Made by a program: the position numbers and the translations under genes. A stretch of DNA of 64,000 nucleotides from Shinella pollutisoli (GTDB taxonomy: Bacteria > Pseudomonadota > Alphaproteobacteria > Rhizobiales > Rhizobiaceae), in contig NZ_JANFDG010000011.1 of NCBI RefSeq assembly GCF_024609765.1, forward strand, positions 1 to 64,000, read 5' to 3'. A model generated the notes under the pieces. That model was not told the DNA's origin. It made no database searches and worked only from the letters and a program-made list of their open reading frames with translations. Shown here piece after piece: positions 15,827 through 24,230 of this stretch (position 1 is its first letter; every line of letters starts with the position of its first letter).

Positions 15827-16642
15827 TCACGCCCTGGCCTGGCCCCGGCGAAGGAAGGAGAAGGCGACGACCGAGACGAGGATCGAGATCGTCAGCATGC
15901 TCGTGGCGATGGCGTTGAGCTCCGGGGTCGCTCCGCGTTTCACCGAGGCGAACATGTAGACGGGCAGCGTCGGCTTCGTTCCCGAGACGAAGAAGGCGAT
16001 GATGAACTCGTCGAAGCTGAGGACGAACGACAGCAGGCCGCCCGCCACCATGGCGGGCACGATGAACGGCACGACGACGCGCCAGAGGGTTTCGCCCCGC
16101 CCGGCATAGAGGTCGTTCGAGGCTTCCAGCCAGCTCGGGTTGAGCTGGCGCAGGCGGAGGGAGATGACCTCCACCACGAGAGCGGTGCAGAACAGCGAGT
16201 GCGCGGCGATGACGGTGGGCCTGCCGAAGCTGAAGAGCTTTGCGGCCTGCTCCCAGCCGGCAAGCATCGCCACCGCCTGCTCGGCGCCCGAGAAGGCCGC
16301 GGAGAAGAACACCAGCGACGCGAGACCGATCACGATGCCCGGGACCGCGAGGCCCAGCATCATCAGGCTCTGGACGACGATCCGGGTGGTCCGCGAGGTC
16401 CCCATCAGGCCGATGGCGACGGCCGAGCCGATCGCCGTCGAGACCACCGCGGAGCAGAGCGCGATGACGATGCTGTTCGTGAGGGCGGCGATCGCCAGCG
16501 GGTTGGAGAAGGCCTTCGCATACCAGCGCAGCGACAGGCCGGTGAACGCGCTCATGTTCGGCGCCGCATTGAAGGAGAACACGACGATGACCGCGACGGG
16601 CAGATAGAGGAAGAGGAAGATGAACAGCGAGAAGGCGCGCAT
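15827..16642 (-). CDS. Spermidine/putrescine-type ABC transporter permease (PotC-like)
   Basis: A 271-residue inner-membrane protein with about six hydrophobic segments, starting with LFIFLFLYLPVAVIVVFSFN near the N-terminus. It carries an EAA-like loop (WLEASNDLYAGRGETLWRVV). It belongs to the binding-protein-dependent permease family used by polyamine, iron and opine importers. The start codon is 1 nt downstream of the stop of the partner permease at 16644-17486, so the two are coupled and should form a heterodimeric channel. Confidence 0.85.
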   Translation of the reverse strand: MRAFSLFIFLFLYLPVAVIVVFSFNAAPNMSAFTGLSLRWYAKAFSNPLAIAALTNSIVIALCSAVVSTAIGSAVAIGLMGTSRTTRIVVQSLMMLGLAVPGIVIGLASLVFFSAAFSGAEQAVAMLAGWEQAAKLFSFGRPTVIAAHSLFCTALVVEVISLRLRQLNPSWLEASNDLYAGRGETLWRVVVPFIVPAMVAGGLLSFVLSFDEFIIAFFVSGTKPTLPVYMFASVKRGATPELNAIATSMLTISILVSVVAFSFLRRGQARA

Positions 16643-16643
16643 T

Positions 16644-17486
16644 TCAGCCGATCCTCCCGTCCCGGTTGGCCATCCGCTGGAAAATCTGGCTGAGGAAGGC
16701 GACGACGATCATCATCGACATGAGGGAAATGGCGACCGCCGAGCCGAGCGGCCAGTTGCGGGACTGGAGGAACAGGTCGACGATCGCGTTGCCGATGAAA
16801 TAGACCTTCCCGCCGCCGAGCAGCATCGGGATGAGATATTCGCCCGACAAAAGGATGAACAGGAGCGAGTAGGTCGAGATCAGGCCGGGCATGGCAAGCG
16901 GGATGACGACGGAGAAGAACGTCTCGACCTTGCCGCGCCCGAGATCGTTCGAGGCCTCGAGAAGGTCGTCGCCGATCCTGTCGAACGCGACGAAGAGCAT
17001 CAGGATCGCGATCGGCAGATAGGCGTAGATGATGCCGATCGCCACCGCGAAGTCGGTGTTGAGGAAACGGAAGCGCCCGAGGCCGATCCATTCGAGCACG
17101 GCCGGCAGCCCCCGCCCCCCGAGCGCGAAGTACCAGGCATAGGTGCGCGCGACGAAGCTCGTGAAGAACGGCAGGACCACGAGGAAGAGGACCGTGTACC
17201 GGACGGAGCCCTTCAGATGCTTGGCGATGAAGAAGGCGACGGGGATGGCCGCCAGGATGCAGATCGCGGCCCCGAAGGCCGAAAGCTGGACGGTGTTCAG
17301 GAAGGCCGTGGAGCGGGAGAGCACGCTTGCGAAATTCTCGATCGAGAGCGCGGTCTCGTATCCTCCGCTGGGCGCCCGCCTGCCCAGCGAGATGACGAGC
17401 GTGGTGATGAGCGGACCGATCAGCGTCAGTGCCAGAAGGGCGTAGCCCGGCAGCAACAGCAATCTCGCCATTCTCGGCTGGAGCAT
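16644..17486 (-). CDS. Spermidine/putrescine-type ABC transporter permease (PotB-like)
   Basis: A 280-residue PotB-type permease with membrane segments including LLLLPGYALLALTLIGPLI and an EAA loop (LLEASNDLGRGKVETFFSVV). It lies 128 nt after the binding-protein gene, a gap holding a strong hairpin and a palindromic repeat. A second in-frame ATG five codons later (MARLLLLPGY) could equally be the start. It pairs with the permease at 15827-16642. Confidence 0.85.
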   Translation of the reverse strand: MLQPRMARLLLLPGYALLALTLIGPLITTLVISLGRRAPSGGYETALSIENFASVLSRSTAFLNTVQLSAFGAAICILAAIPVAFFIAKHLKGSVRYTVLFLVVLPFFTSFVARTYAWYFALGGRGLPAVLEWIGLGRFRFLNTDFAVAIGIIYAYLPIAILMLFVAFDRIGDDLLEASNDLGRGKVETFFSVVIPLAMPGLISTYSLLFILLSGEYLIPMLLGGGKVYFIGNAIVDLFLQSRNWPLGSAVAISLMSMMIVVAFLSQIFQRMANRDGRIG

Positions 17487-17524
17487 CTTGACCTCGGAAC
17501 GTGGGAGCGGGTGGAGGAGAGCCT

Positions 17525-17552
17525 CCCGCGATCAGGCGGACCTGATCGCGGG
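17525..17552 (-). other. Intercistronic hairpin between binding-protein and permease genes
   Basis: A perfect 12-bp stem, CCCGCGATCAGG (17525-17536) with CCTGATCGCGGG (17541-17552), closes a 4-nt loop. There is no T-run on either side. Its place after the periplasmic binding-protein gene matches the hairpins at 5360-5384 and 51241-51272, suggesting message stabilisation or partial termination. Confidence 0.65.
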
Positions 17553-17575
17553 CAAGCGCTCCGGATTCAAGGAAT

Positions 17576-17617
17576 TAGAGCGCCCTTCGTGCATCCGTTC
17601 GGACGCACGGCGCTCTA
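17576..17617. repeat. Palindromic TAGAGCGCC repeat overlapping a stop codon
   Basis: Outer arms TAGAGCGCC (17576-17584) and GGCGCTCTA (17609-17617) are perfect; inner arms GTGCATCCG and CGGACGCAC pair with one mismatch. This resembles short rhizobial palindromic elements. The right end provides the TAG stop codon of the gene at 17615-18733. Confidence 0.6.
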
Positions 17618-18733
17618 GGCCGACTTGAAGCGCGCCATGATCTCGTTGCGCAGCGGGTTCGACATCGCCTCGGCGATGCCGAATTCGAGCGGATCGAGCA
17701 GCTCCTTGGCGGGATAGAGGATCGGGTCGGTCTGCACCTCGGGCGGCAGGAGCGCCAGCACGCGCGTGTCGGAAATGGCCGATCCGTGCGCCTCGAACTC
17801 GAGCACGTTGTTGGCCGGGTCCAGCAGGTGGTTGACGAGCGCATAGGCCGCCGCCCTGTTCGGCCCGTTGCGGGTGATGACGTAGAAATCGCACCAGATC
17901 TCCCCGCCCTCCTTGGCGATGACATACTGGATCTCCGGCATGTCGCGGTGGAGCTGCATCGCGTTGAAGCTCCAGCCCATGGCGATGCTCGCGTCGCCGC
18001 TGCTCATCATCGGCTGGAAGTCGGTCGTCACCGCATAGAGATGCGGCTTGGTCTCGAGGAGCAGCTCCTCGGCCTTCTTCAGCTCCGCCTCGTCGACGGA
18101 GTTGAACGAATAGCCGTGATATTTCAGCGCGAAGCCGACGGTATCGAGCGGATGGTCGAGGGCGACGCCGTAGCCGGAATAGGGGCCGCGGATCCCGTCG
18201 AAATAGTCCTTGACCGAGGTGAACGGCGTGGTGACCATCGTGGTGTTGATGATGAAGCCGCTCGTGCCCCAGTTCTTCTGGACCGCATAGGTCTTGCCGT
18301 CGAACGTGCCCTGCTCGACGAAGCGCGGCTCGACCGCGGCGGCGTCGTAGTTCGGAAGCAGGCTGAGGTCCAGCGGCTCGATGAACTGCCCGGACGCGTA
18401 GAGGGGGATGGCGTATTGCGACGGCGCGATGATGTCGAAGCCGGACTCGCCGGCCTGCATCTTGGCCATCATCTCCTCGTTGGAGCCGAAGATGGCCATG
18501 TTCACCGAAACGCCCGTCTTCTCGGTGAAGGAGTCGAGGTTGGCCTGGTTCTGGTAGCTCGGCCAGGTCGCGAGCGTCACCGTGCCGGACAGTTCCTGCG
18601 AGAGCGCACGCGACGGCCGGATCCCCATGCCGAGCATCGTCGCGCCGATGCCGGTGACGGTCAGGAAGCCGCGCCGCGAGATGTGGCCACGGCGGTATTT
18701 CTCCACCCAAACGCTCAGTTCCTTGCGATCCAT
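17615..18733 (-). CDS. Spermidine/putrescine-type ABC transporter substrate-binding protein (PotD-like, Tat signal)
   Basis: A 372-residue extracellular binding protein of the PotD/bacterial SBP-1 group. The N-terminus has a twin-arginine signal (SRRGFLTVTG, then a hydrophobic stretch and a likely cleavage after SRALS), so it is probably exported folded. Conserved polyamine-family features include TWPSYQN and QAGESGFDIIAPSQ. It lies between the ATPase (18747-19823) and the two permease genes of one importer. The operon context (diol dehydratase, SDRs, DMGDH-like protein) suggests an amine or amino-alcohol substrate, which is inference. Confidence 0.85.
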   Translation of the reverse strand: MDRKELSVWVEKYRRGHISRRGFLTVTGIGATMLGMGIRPSRALSQELSGTVTLATWPSYQNQANLDSFTEKTGVSVNMAIFGSNEEMMAKMQAGESGFDIIAPSQYAIPLYASGQFIEPLDLSLLPNYDAAAVEPRFVEQGTFDGKTYAVQKNWGTSGFIINTTMVTTPFTSVKDYFDGIRGPYSGYGVALDHPLDTVGFALKYHGYSFNSVDEAELKKAEELLLETKPHLYAVTTDFQPMMSSGDASIAMGWSFNAMQLHRDMPEIQYVIAKEGGEIWCDFYVITRNGPNRAAAYALVNHLLDPANNVLEFEAHGSAISDTRVLALLPPEVQTDPILYPAKELLDPLEFGIAEAMSNPLRNEIMARFKSA

Positions 18734-18746
18734 GATGCTGTTCCTC

Positions 18747-19823
18747 CTATTTTGTGAAGTGGTGAAAGTCGCTGTCTTCGACCGTCAGGTGGACGGTGTC
18801 CCCGACCCGGAAGCGGCGCTCCGCCAGCCGGGCGACGTCGGCACGCGCCAGCAGCGTGCCGGACGAGGGGCAGTCGAGCTTGATCTCGACCTTGTCGCCG
18901 AGATAGATGACGTTCGTGATCGTCGCCCGCCAGGCCTCCCCGCCCGCGCCGGGTGCGGCCGCGGAGAGCTTCAGGGCGTCCGGCCGGAAGCCCACCGCGA
19001 TCGTTGCCCCCTCGCCCGCCCTCTCCTGCGGCACCGCGAGGACCCGGCCGGCGACGTCGACGGTCCCGCCGGCGGCCGGCTTCTCAAGCTCCAGCAGGTT
19101 GAAGTCGCCGATGAAGGAGGCGACGAAGCGGCTTGCCGGCCGGTTGTAGAGTTCGTCCGGGGAGCCGATCTGCTCGATCCGGCCCCTGTTCATCACGATG
19201 ATCCGGTCGCTGAGCGAGAGGGCCTCGTGCTGGTCGTGCGTCACCATGATGAAGGTGATCCCGAGCTCGCGCTGAAGGCTCTGGAGCTCGAACTGCACGT
19301 CGCGGCGCAGCTTCTTGTCGAGCGCCGCCATCGGCTCGTCCAGGATGAGGATCTTGGGGTTGTTGACGATCGCCCGGGCGAGCGCCACGCGCTGCTGCTG
19401 GCCGCCGGACAGTTCCCAGACGCGGTTGTGCTCCTTGCCGGAAAGCTGCATCTTGCCGATGATCTCGTTCACCCGCGCCTTCACCTCGGCGGCGGGCCGC
19501 CTGTTCCTCCGGCTTCTCAAGCCGTAGGCGATATTGTCGAAGACATCGAGGTGCGGAAACAGCGCATAGCTTTGAAAGACCATGTTGATCGGCCGCTCGT
19601 AGGCCTCCATCCGCTCGACGGGGCTGCCGCCGATGAAAACGCTGCCGACCGTCGGAAACTCGAAGCCGGCGATGAGGCGCAGCGTCGTCGTCTTGCCGCA
19701 GCCCGACGGGCCGACGATCGACACGAAGGACCCCGCCTCGATCTCGAACGACAGGTCGTTCACCGCGGTGAAACTGCCGAACTTCTTCGTCACGCCCCGA
19801 AACGTGCCCCCTCCATCGTTCAT
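18747..19823 (-). CDS. Spermidine/putrescine-type ABC transporter ATP-binding protein (PotA-like)
   Basis: A 358-residue ATPase with Walker A (GPSGCGKTT), Q-loop (VFQSYALFPHL), signature (LSGGQQQRVALARAI), Walker B and D-loop (LILDEPMAALD), and a C-terminal TOBE-type domain from about residue 240. I chose the ATG at 19823 (MNDGGGTF), which has GAAAGGA before it; the frame stays open to 19892 but that extension would overlap the SDR stop. It lies 13 nt upstream of the binding-protein gene. Confidence 0.87.
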   Translation of the reverse strand: MNDGGGTFRGVTKKFGSFTAVNDLSFEIEAGSFVSIVGPSGCGKTTTLRLIAGFEFPTVGSVFIGGSPVERMEAYERPINMVFQSYALFPHLDVFDNIAYGLRSRRNRRPAAEVKARVNEIIGKMQLSGKEHNRVWELSGGQQQRVALARAIVNNPKILILDEPMAALDKKLRRDVQFELQSLQRELGITFIMVTHDQHEALSLSDRIIVMNRGRIEQIGSPDELYNRPASRFVASFIGDFNLLELEKPAAGGTVDVAGRVLAVPQERAGEGATIAVGFRPDALKLSAAAPGAGGEAWRATITNVIYLGDKVEIKLDCPSSGTLLARADVARLAERRFRVGDTVHLTVEDSDFHHFTK

Positions 19824-19888
19824 GCGCTGTCCTTTCGTCCTGTCGTCCGGCGCGTTCGCCCCGCCGCCCTCTGCCTCCGGGGCCAGCC

Positions 19889-20671
19889 TCATGACTGGCT
19901 CGCCGATGCGATGGATTCCCCTCCATCCACGACCAGGGCCTGACCGGTCAGATAGGACGACATGGGCGAGACGAGGAAGAGGATGGCCGTCGCGATCTCG
20001 TCGAGCGTCCCGAAGCGCCCGAGCGGGACCTTGTCGCGCACGACCGCCTCCAGGGCGTCGCGCCCGCCGAGCTGCCTTTCATAGGGCAGATTGAACGGCG
20101 TATCGACCCAGCCCGGGCAAAGCGCGTTGACGCGGATGCCCGAACGGCCGTAGTCGAGTGCGATCTGCCGCGTCATGGTGATGACCGCCGACTTCGTCGT
20201 GTTGTAGGCGAGCATGCCGTGGTCGACGACGACGCCGGCATTGGACGCGGTGTTGAGGATGACGCCGCCGGACTGGCGGACCATGACCGGCAGCACCGCC
20301 TTGACGGCGGCAAGCTGCGCCGTGACGTTGATGGCGACGGAACGCTCGAAATCCTCGATGCGCACGTCCCCGGCTTTGCCGGCGATCTGGATCCCGGCGT
20401 GATTGTGCAGGATGTCGATGCGGCCCAGGGCCTCCAGGCAGTTGCGGACGGCCGTTCCGATCTGGCCGAAATCGGCGACGTCGAGCCCCGCGGCCACCGC
20501 CGTCCCGCCGTTCCCGTTTATGATCTCCGCGGTCCGCGCCGCCGCGTCCGGATCGCGATCCGTCACATAGACCTTCGCCCCGGCGCCCGCCATCTTCACG
20601 GCGCCGGCCCGGCCGATGCCCGTGCCCGCGGCCGTGACCAGCGCGACCTTGTCCTCAAGCAATCCGTTCAT
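19889..20671 (-). CDS. Short-chain dehydrogenase/reductase
   Basis: A 260-residue classical SDR. The cofactor motif is AAGTGIG near the N-terminus, the NNAG motif reads NHAG, and the catalytic Ser and YxxxK are in TASN and YNTTK. The C-terminus has VNALCPGWVDTPF. It oxidises or reduces a hydroxyl/keto group with NAD(P). It lies 14 nt after another SDR and upstream of the importer ATPase, so it probably acts on the imported compound or on the diol dehydratase product. Substrate cannot be read from the sequence. Confidence 0.82.
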   Translation of the reverse strand: MNGLLEDKVALVTAAGTGIGRAGAVKMAGAGAKVYVTDRDPDAAARTAEIINGNGGTAVAAGLDVADFGQIGTAVRNCLEALGRIDILHNHAGIQIAGKAGDVRIEDFERSVAINVTAQLAAVKAVLPVMVRQSGGVILNTASNAGVVVDHGMLAYNTTKSAVITMTRQIALDYGRSGIRVNALCPGWVDTPFNLPYERQLGGRDALEAVVRDKVPLGRFGTLDEIATAILFLVSPMSSYLTGQALVVDGGESIASASQS

Positions 20672-20685
20672 GCAAACGTCCTCCC

Positions 20686-21450
20686 TCAACCCGCGCTGTT
20701 CCCGCCGTCGACGGCGAGCATCGCCCCCGTCATGAACGACGCCTCCTCCGACGCCGCGAAACAGACGACCCGCGCGACCTCCTGCGGGGTCGCCACTCGG
20801 CCCATGGGGATGGCCTCGCCGAGCGCGGCGAGCCGCGCGGCGTGGTCGAGCCCGGGGATCGCCGATTCCAGCATCGACGTGTCGGTGTCGCCGGGGCAGA
20901 CCGCATTGACGCGGATGCCCTGCCGGGCGTGATCCAGCGCCATCGAGCGCGTGAGCTGGACCACGGCCCCCTTGCTCACGCCGTAGGCGAGCGCGCCCGT
21001 GGCGCCGACCAGGCCCCAGTCGGAGGCGATGTTCACGATCGCGCCTCCGCCCTCGGGGATCATCGCCCGCACGGCGGCGCGCGACATGCGGAAGACGGAG
21101 GTCACGTTGATCTCCAGGGTGGCGGCCCACTGGTCGTCGCTGCACTGCGTGATGTCGCCGCGGTGGAGGATCCCGGCATTGTTCACCAGGACGTCGATGC
21201 GTCCGAAATGGCGCGCGGCGGCGGCGAGGAGCGCCTCCGCCGCGCCGGGGACGGTGACATCGGCCGCCTCGAATTCGGCACGGCCGCCGTCGCCGACGAT
21301 GGCTTGCCTCAGCTCCAGCCCCGCCCGCGCGTTGCGGCCCGTCAGGAGCACCGCGGCGCCGCGCTCGGCGAAGAGGCGCGCGATCGCCGAGCCGATGCCC
21401 GACGTCGCCCCGGTGACCAGAACGCTTTTTCCGGTAAAGTCCCTGCTCAT
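20686..21450 (-). CDS. Short-chain dehydrogenase/reductase
   Basis: A 254-residue classical SDR with TGATSGIG (cofactor), NNAG, a catalytic Ser in IASDWG, YGVSK, and VNAVCPGDTDT at the C-terminal side. It starts directly at the stop of the small diol dehydratase subunit (21451), so its translation is likely coupled to it. Like its neighbour at 19889-20671 it is probably a dehydrogenase for an alcohol or carbonyl intermediate of this operon. Confidence 0.82.
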   Translation of the reverse strand: MSRDFTGKSVLVTGATSGIGSAIARLFAERGAAVLLTGRNARAGLELRQAIVGDGGRAEFEAADVTVPGAAEALLAAAARHFGRIDVLVNNAGILHRGDITQCSDDQWAATLEINVTSVFRMSRAAVRAMIPEGGGAIVNIASDWGLVGATGALAYGVSKGAVVQLTRSMALDHARQGIRVNAVCPGDTDTSMLESAIPGLDHAARLAALGEAIPMGRVATPQEVARVVCFAASEEASFMTGAMLAVDGGNSAG

Positions 21451-21864
21451 CTAGTATCTCCGGCGAAAGAGCGACCGGCGGATATAGGCATTCGCCGCCT
21501 CCTCGATGAAAAGCGCCATCCGTTCGGCGCCGAATTCCTCCCGCAGCAATCGGGCGCGCTCGAACAGCAGATCGGCGCTCTCCGCCCGGCCCGGCCGCAG
21601 GAGCTCGTAGGTCTCCATCAGGATCGCGTTCGGCACCTTCACCATCTCGGCCGCCCGCTCGAAACTGTCCGCGAGCGTCCCGCGGCAGGCGCGGCGCGCG
21701 ACCTCGGCCTGGTAGCGCAGCGCGTCTTCGGTGATCGAGAAGTCGCCGTGGTCCACGCTGCCGTCGAGGACGTTGTCGAGCGTCAGTTCCGCAAAAGGCC
21801 GCCCCTTGGCCGACCGGAGACGATCGGGCGCGTTTTCGGAAATGGGATAAGGGATATCGCTCAT
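21451..21864 (-). CDS. B12-dependent diol/glycerol dehydratase small subunit (PduE-like)
   Basis: A 137-residue protein resembling the small (gamma) subunit of adenosylcobalamin-dependent propanediol/glycerol dehydratase: YPISENAPDRLRSAKGRPFAE and LTLDNVLDGSV correspond to the conserved N-terminal part, and an all-helical region follows. The ATG at 21864 overlaps the stop of the fused large-medium subunit gene by 4 nt (ATGA), as expected for subunits made in fixed ratio. It should associate with 21861-24122. Confidence 0.85.
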   Translation of the reverse strand: MSDIPYPISENAPDRLRSAKGRPFAELTLDNVLDGSVDHGDFSITEDALRYQAEVARRACRGTLADSFERAAEMVKVPNAILMETYELLRPGRAESADLLFERARLLREEFGAERMALFIEEAANAYIRRSLFRRRY

Positions 21865-24122
21865 CGCATCCCCTCCCACCGCATTTCCTGGGGAAGTTCC
21901 GACGGCTCGATCGCCGCCGTCTCCAGGGCGAACAGCAGCGCCGTCTTCACGTGATGCTTGGCATGGATCGCCTCGCCCGTGTATTCGACCAGCACCGGCT
22001 CCGGGGACTTGCCGGCCGCCAGCATGGCGGCGTTGGCGCCCAGCCTCCGGTAGTGGTCGATCGTCGTCAAGGGCGCGGTCGAGAACAATTCGACGTTCAT
22101 ATGCGGCAGCCTGTCCTTCTGGTGGATCACCGCCGTGCCCTTCGCCTGGATGCCGATCCCGTAGCCCGAGCCGGAGAGCCGGGCGGCCGTGAGGCCGAGG
22201 AAGGAGGTGTCCGCCGTGTGGCGGATACGGACGATCCGGCTCGTCCCGCCGGCCTCGGCGACGCCCCTGACGATGGCCTCGAGGACGTCCGCGAGCGGAT
22301 GGCCGGCCGTGGTCTCGTGGATGCTGATGCCCCAGGCCGGGCTGATGCCGATGACCACCTCGGTCGGATCGGCGCCGGGAGCGGCGGTCCCCGCCGACGT
22401 GAGGGCGAAGGGGGAATGCCCGGCATGCGGGCGCGGGCCGCGCCGGCCGATCATGTCCGCCCGCCCGACGCTGCCCCGCATCGCCGCGATCGCCTGCCAC
22501 CGCTCCTCGTCGATCCGGTGCCCGGTGCCGGGGCCGGCATAGTCGTTCGGCGTGTTGACGGCACTCATCACACGGCCGTCGCGAACGATGGCCGCGGTCT
22601 GGAGGTAGTCGCCCGACACGCGCAGCCGCAGCATCATCAGCAGGTTCTGCGCCTCGTGGACGAAGCCCCGCTTGTGCAGCGCGCGCACCACGTCGACGGC
22701 GGTGACGCGGGAGCGGATGCGGGCGCTGATGTCGACCACCTCGCTTCCCGACAGGGTCTCGGTCTCCGCGGAGCCCGCCGCGAATATGACGCTCTTCTTC
22801 TGGCGCTCCGTCGGGGTGGCCAGCCCGAGCTCGTCGAGGACGGCGCTGACGGCCTCCACGGCCCGCTCGCGCACGTCGAGCGCGGTGTCCTCCGTCAGCG
22901 GCGTCAATCCGCCCTCGGCGACGTAGTCGCGCTGGAGGCTGAGATAGTCCTCGATCTCCTCGCCGTTGAAGAGCGACGCCGCGAAGGCGTTGTCATAGGC
23001 GAGGATCGAGCCGAAGCCCGAGCAGATGAAGTCCGTGCCGGCGACCAGCGCGGGCATGATCTTCGCGCCGACGCGGATCTCCGAGGAGCTGGCGCGGGTG
23101 TCGTTGCCGCTGGCGCATTCGAGGTCGAGCAGCGCGGCAAGGACGTTCTCGGCGAAGATCTCGCGTCCGCCGCCCGGCACCGAATAGGTTATCGGGGCGC
23201 CGTCGATGCCGCCGTTCTGCGTGCCCTGTATGCCCATCCCGCGCTGAAGGCACAGGCACCTGGCTTCGAGGTAGAGGATGGATTTCGCATCGTGATAGCC
23301 CATCAGGAGCTCGGAGCCGCCGCCGGACGTGCAGCGCGCCTTGATGCCCCTCGACGCATAGGCGGTCGTCAGGAAGGCCTTCGACCAGGGCGTGTCGTCG
23401 CCGTCGATGAACGACCCCTCGGTGCCGTAGACCGAGACGGTTTCGGCATAGGAGGTGAACCCCGCCATCCCGATCGCCAGTTCCTCGGCCTCCTCGATGG
23501 AGCACTGGAACAGCACGCCGCCGCGGCCGACCGACGCGCCGACGGCACAGGCGAGCGCATTCGACCAGCCGTTGCTGGCGACCCGCATGGTGGTCTCGAT
23601 CTCGTCGAAGCCGAGCGCGACGGCGGTCGCCGCATCGGCCGCCAGCTGCAGCGGGTCGTCCTTGGCGTTCGTCACATGGGCCTGGTTGCCGGGCTCCTTG
23701 CGGGCGCGCAGCTTCGTCTGCGCGAAGATCAGCTCGGCGGTGTTGAGGTATTGCAGGACGTCGACCAGCTTGGCGGGCGTCATGCCGCGCGCGAGGCGGA
23801 TCACGTCGGCGCGCGGCACGTTGATGTCCACAAGGCGGCGTGCGAATTCGAGACTGTCCGTCGCCATCGCCTCCTCGGCGACCGAAACGTCGATGTGATA
23901 GCGGGCGATGAACTCGTCGATGAGATCGAAATCCGCCGCCGCGACGCCGTCGAGCTCGGTGACGCTCCCGCCTTCGATCCGCAGCGACGGCTTCGGGTCG
24001 GCCGGGCTCCTGACGGCGGAGAAGCCGTGCTCGGGGTCCTCCTTCGCGAAACGGTCCAGCCTCAGCGGACGCTCATCCCACAGGTCGAAGCGCTTCCAGC
24101 GGTTGGGAGTCTGCGATTCCAA
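21861..24122 (-). CDS. B12-dependent diol dehydratase, fused large and medium subunits (PduC-PduD-like)
   Basis: A 753-residue protein. Residues 1 to about 560 match the PduC catalytic barrel: AGFTSYAETVSVYGTE, DGDDTPWSKAFL, EARCLCLQRGMGIQGTQNGG and LDLECASGNDT are hallmark stretches. From about residue 585 (PTEVVIGISPAWGISI, IRHTADTSFLGLTAA) it matches the medium subunit PduD. In enteric bacteria these are separate chains. The enzyme would convert a 1,2-diol to an aldehyde by a radical mechanism. No reactivating factor and no microcompartment shell gene is in this window. It heads a leftward operon with the small subunit, two SDRs and an amine-type importer. Its real diol substrate is unknown. 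Confidence 0.87.
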   Translation of the reverse strand: MESQTPNRWKRFDLWDERPLRLDRFAKEDPEHGFSAVRSPADPKPSLRIEGGSVTELDGVAAADFDLIDEFIARYHIDVSVAEEAMATDSLEFARRLVDINVPRADVIRLARGMTPAKLVDVLQYLNTAELIFAQTKLRARKEPGNQAHVTNAKDDPLQLAADAATAVALGFDEIETTMRVASNGWSNALACAVGASVGRGGVLFQCSIEEAEELAIGMAGFTSYAETVSVYGTEGSFIDGDDTPWSKAFLTTAYASRGIKARCTSGGGSELLMGYHDAKSILYLEARCLCLQRGMGIQGTQNGGIDGAPITYSVPGGGREIFAENVLAALLDLECASGNDTRASSSEIRVGAKIMPALVAGTDFICSGFGSILAYDNAFAASLFNGEEIEDYLSLQRDYVAEGGLTPLTEDTALDVRERAVEAVSAVLDELGLATPTERQKKSVIFAAGSAETETLSGSEVVDISARIRSRVTAVDVVRALHKRGFVHEAQNLLMMLRLRVSGDYLQTAAIVRDGRVMSAVNTPNDYAGPGTGHRIDEERWQAIAAMRGSVGRADMIGRRGPRPHAGHSPFALTSAGTAAPGADPTEVVIGISPAWGISIHETTAGHPLADVLEAIVRGVAEAGGTSRIVRIRHTADTSFLGLTAARLSGSGYGIGIQAKGTAVIHQKDRLPHMNVELFSTAPLTTIDHYRRLGANAAMLAAGKSPEPVLVEYTGEAIHAKHHVKTALLFALETAAIEPSELPQEMRWEGMR

Positions 24123-24230
24123 TTCAGATGCTCCGGTGATCTGCTCCAGTCGGACCGAGGGTGCGAAGGTTGATATGCCCGCGGCGCTCGGCGTAGTCTG
24201 GCCGCCAGATTAGTGGAGAGCATTCGCGCA

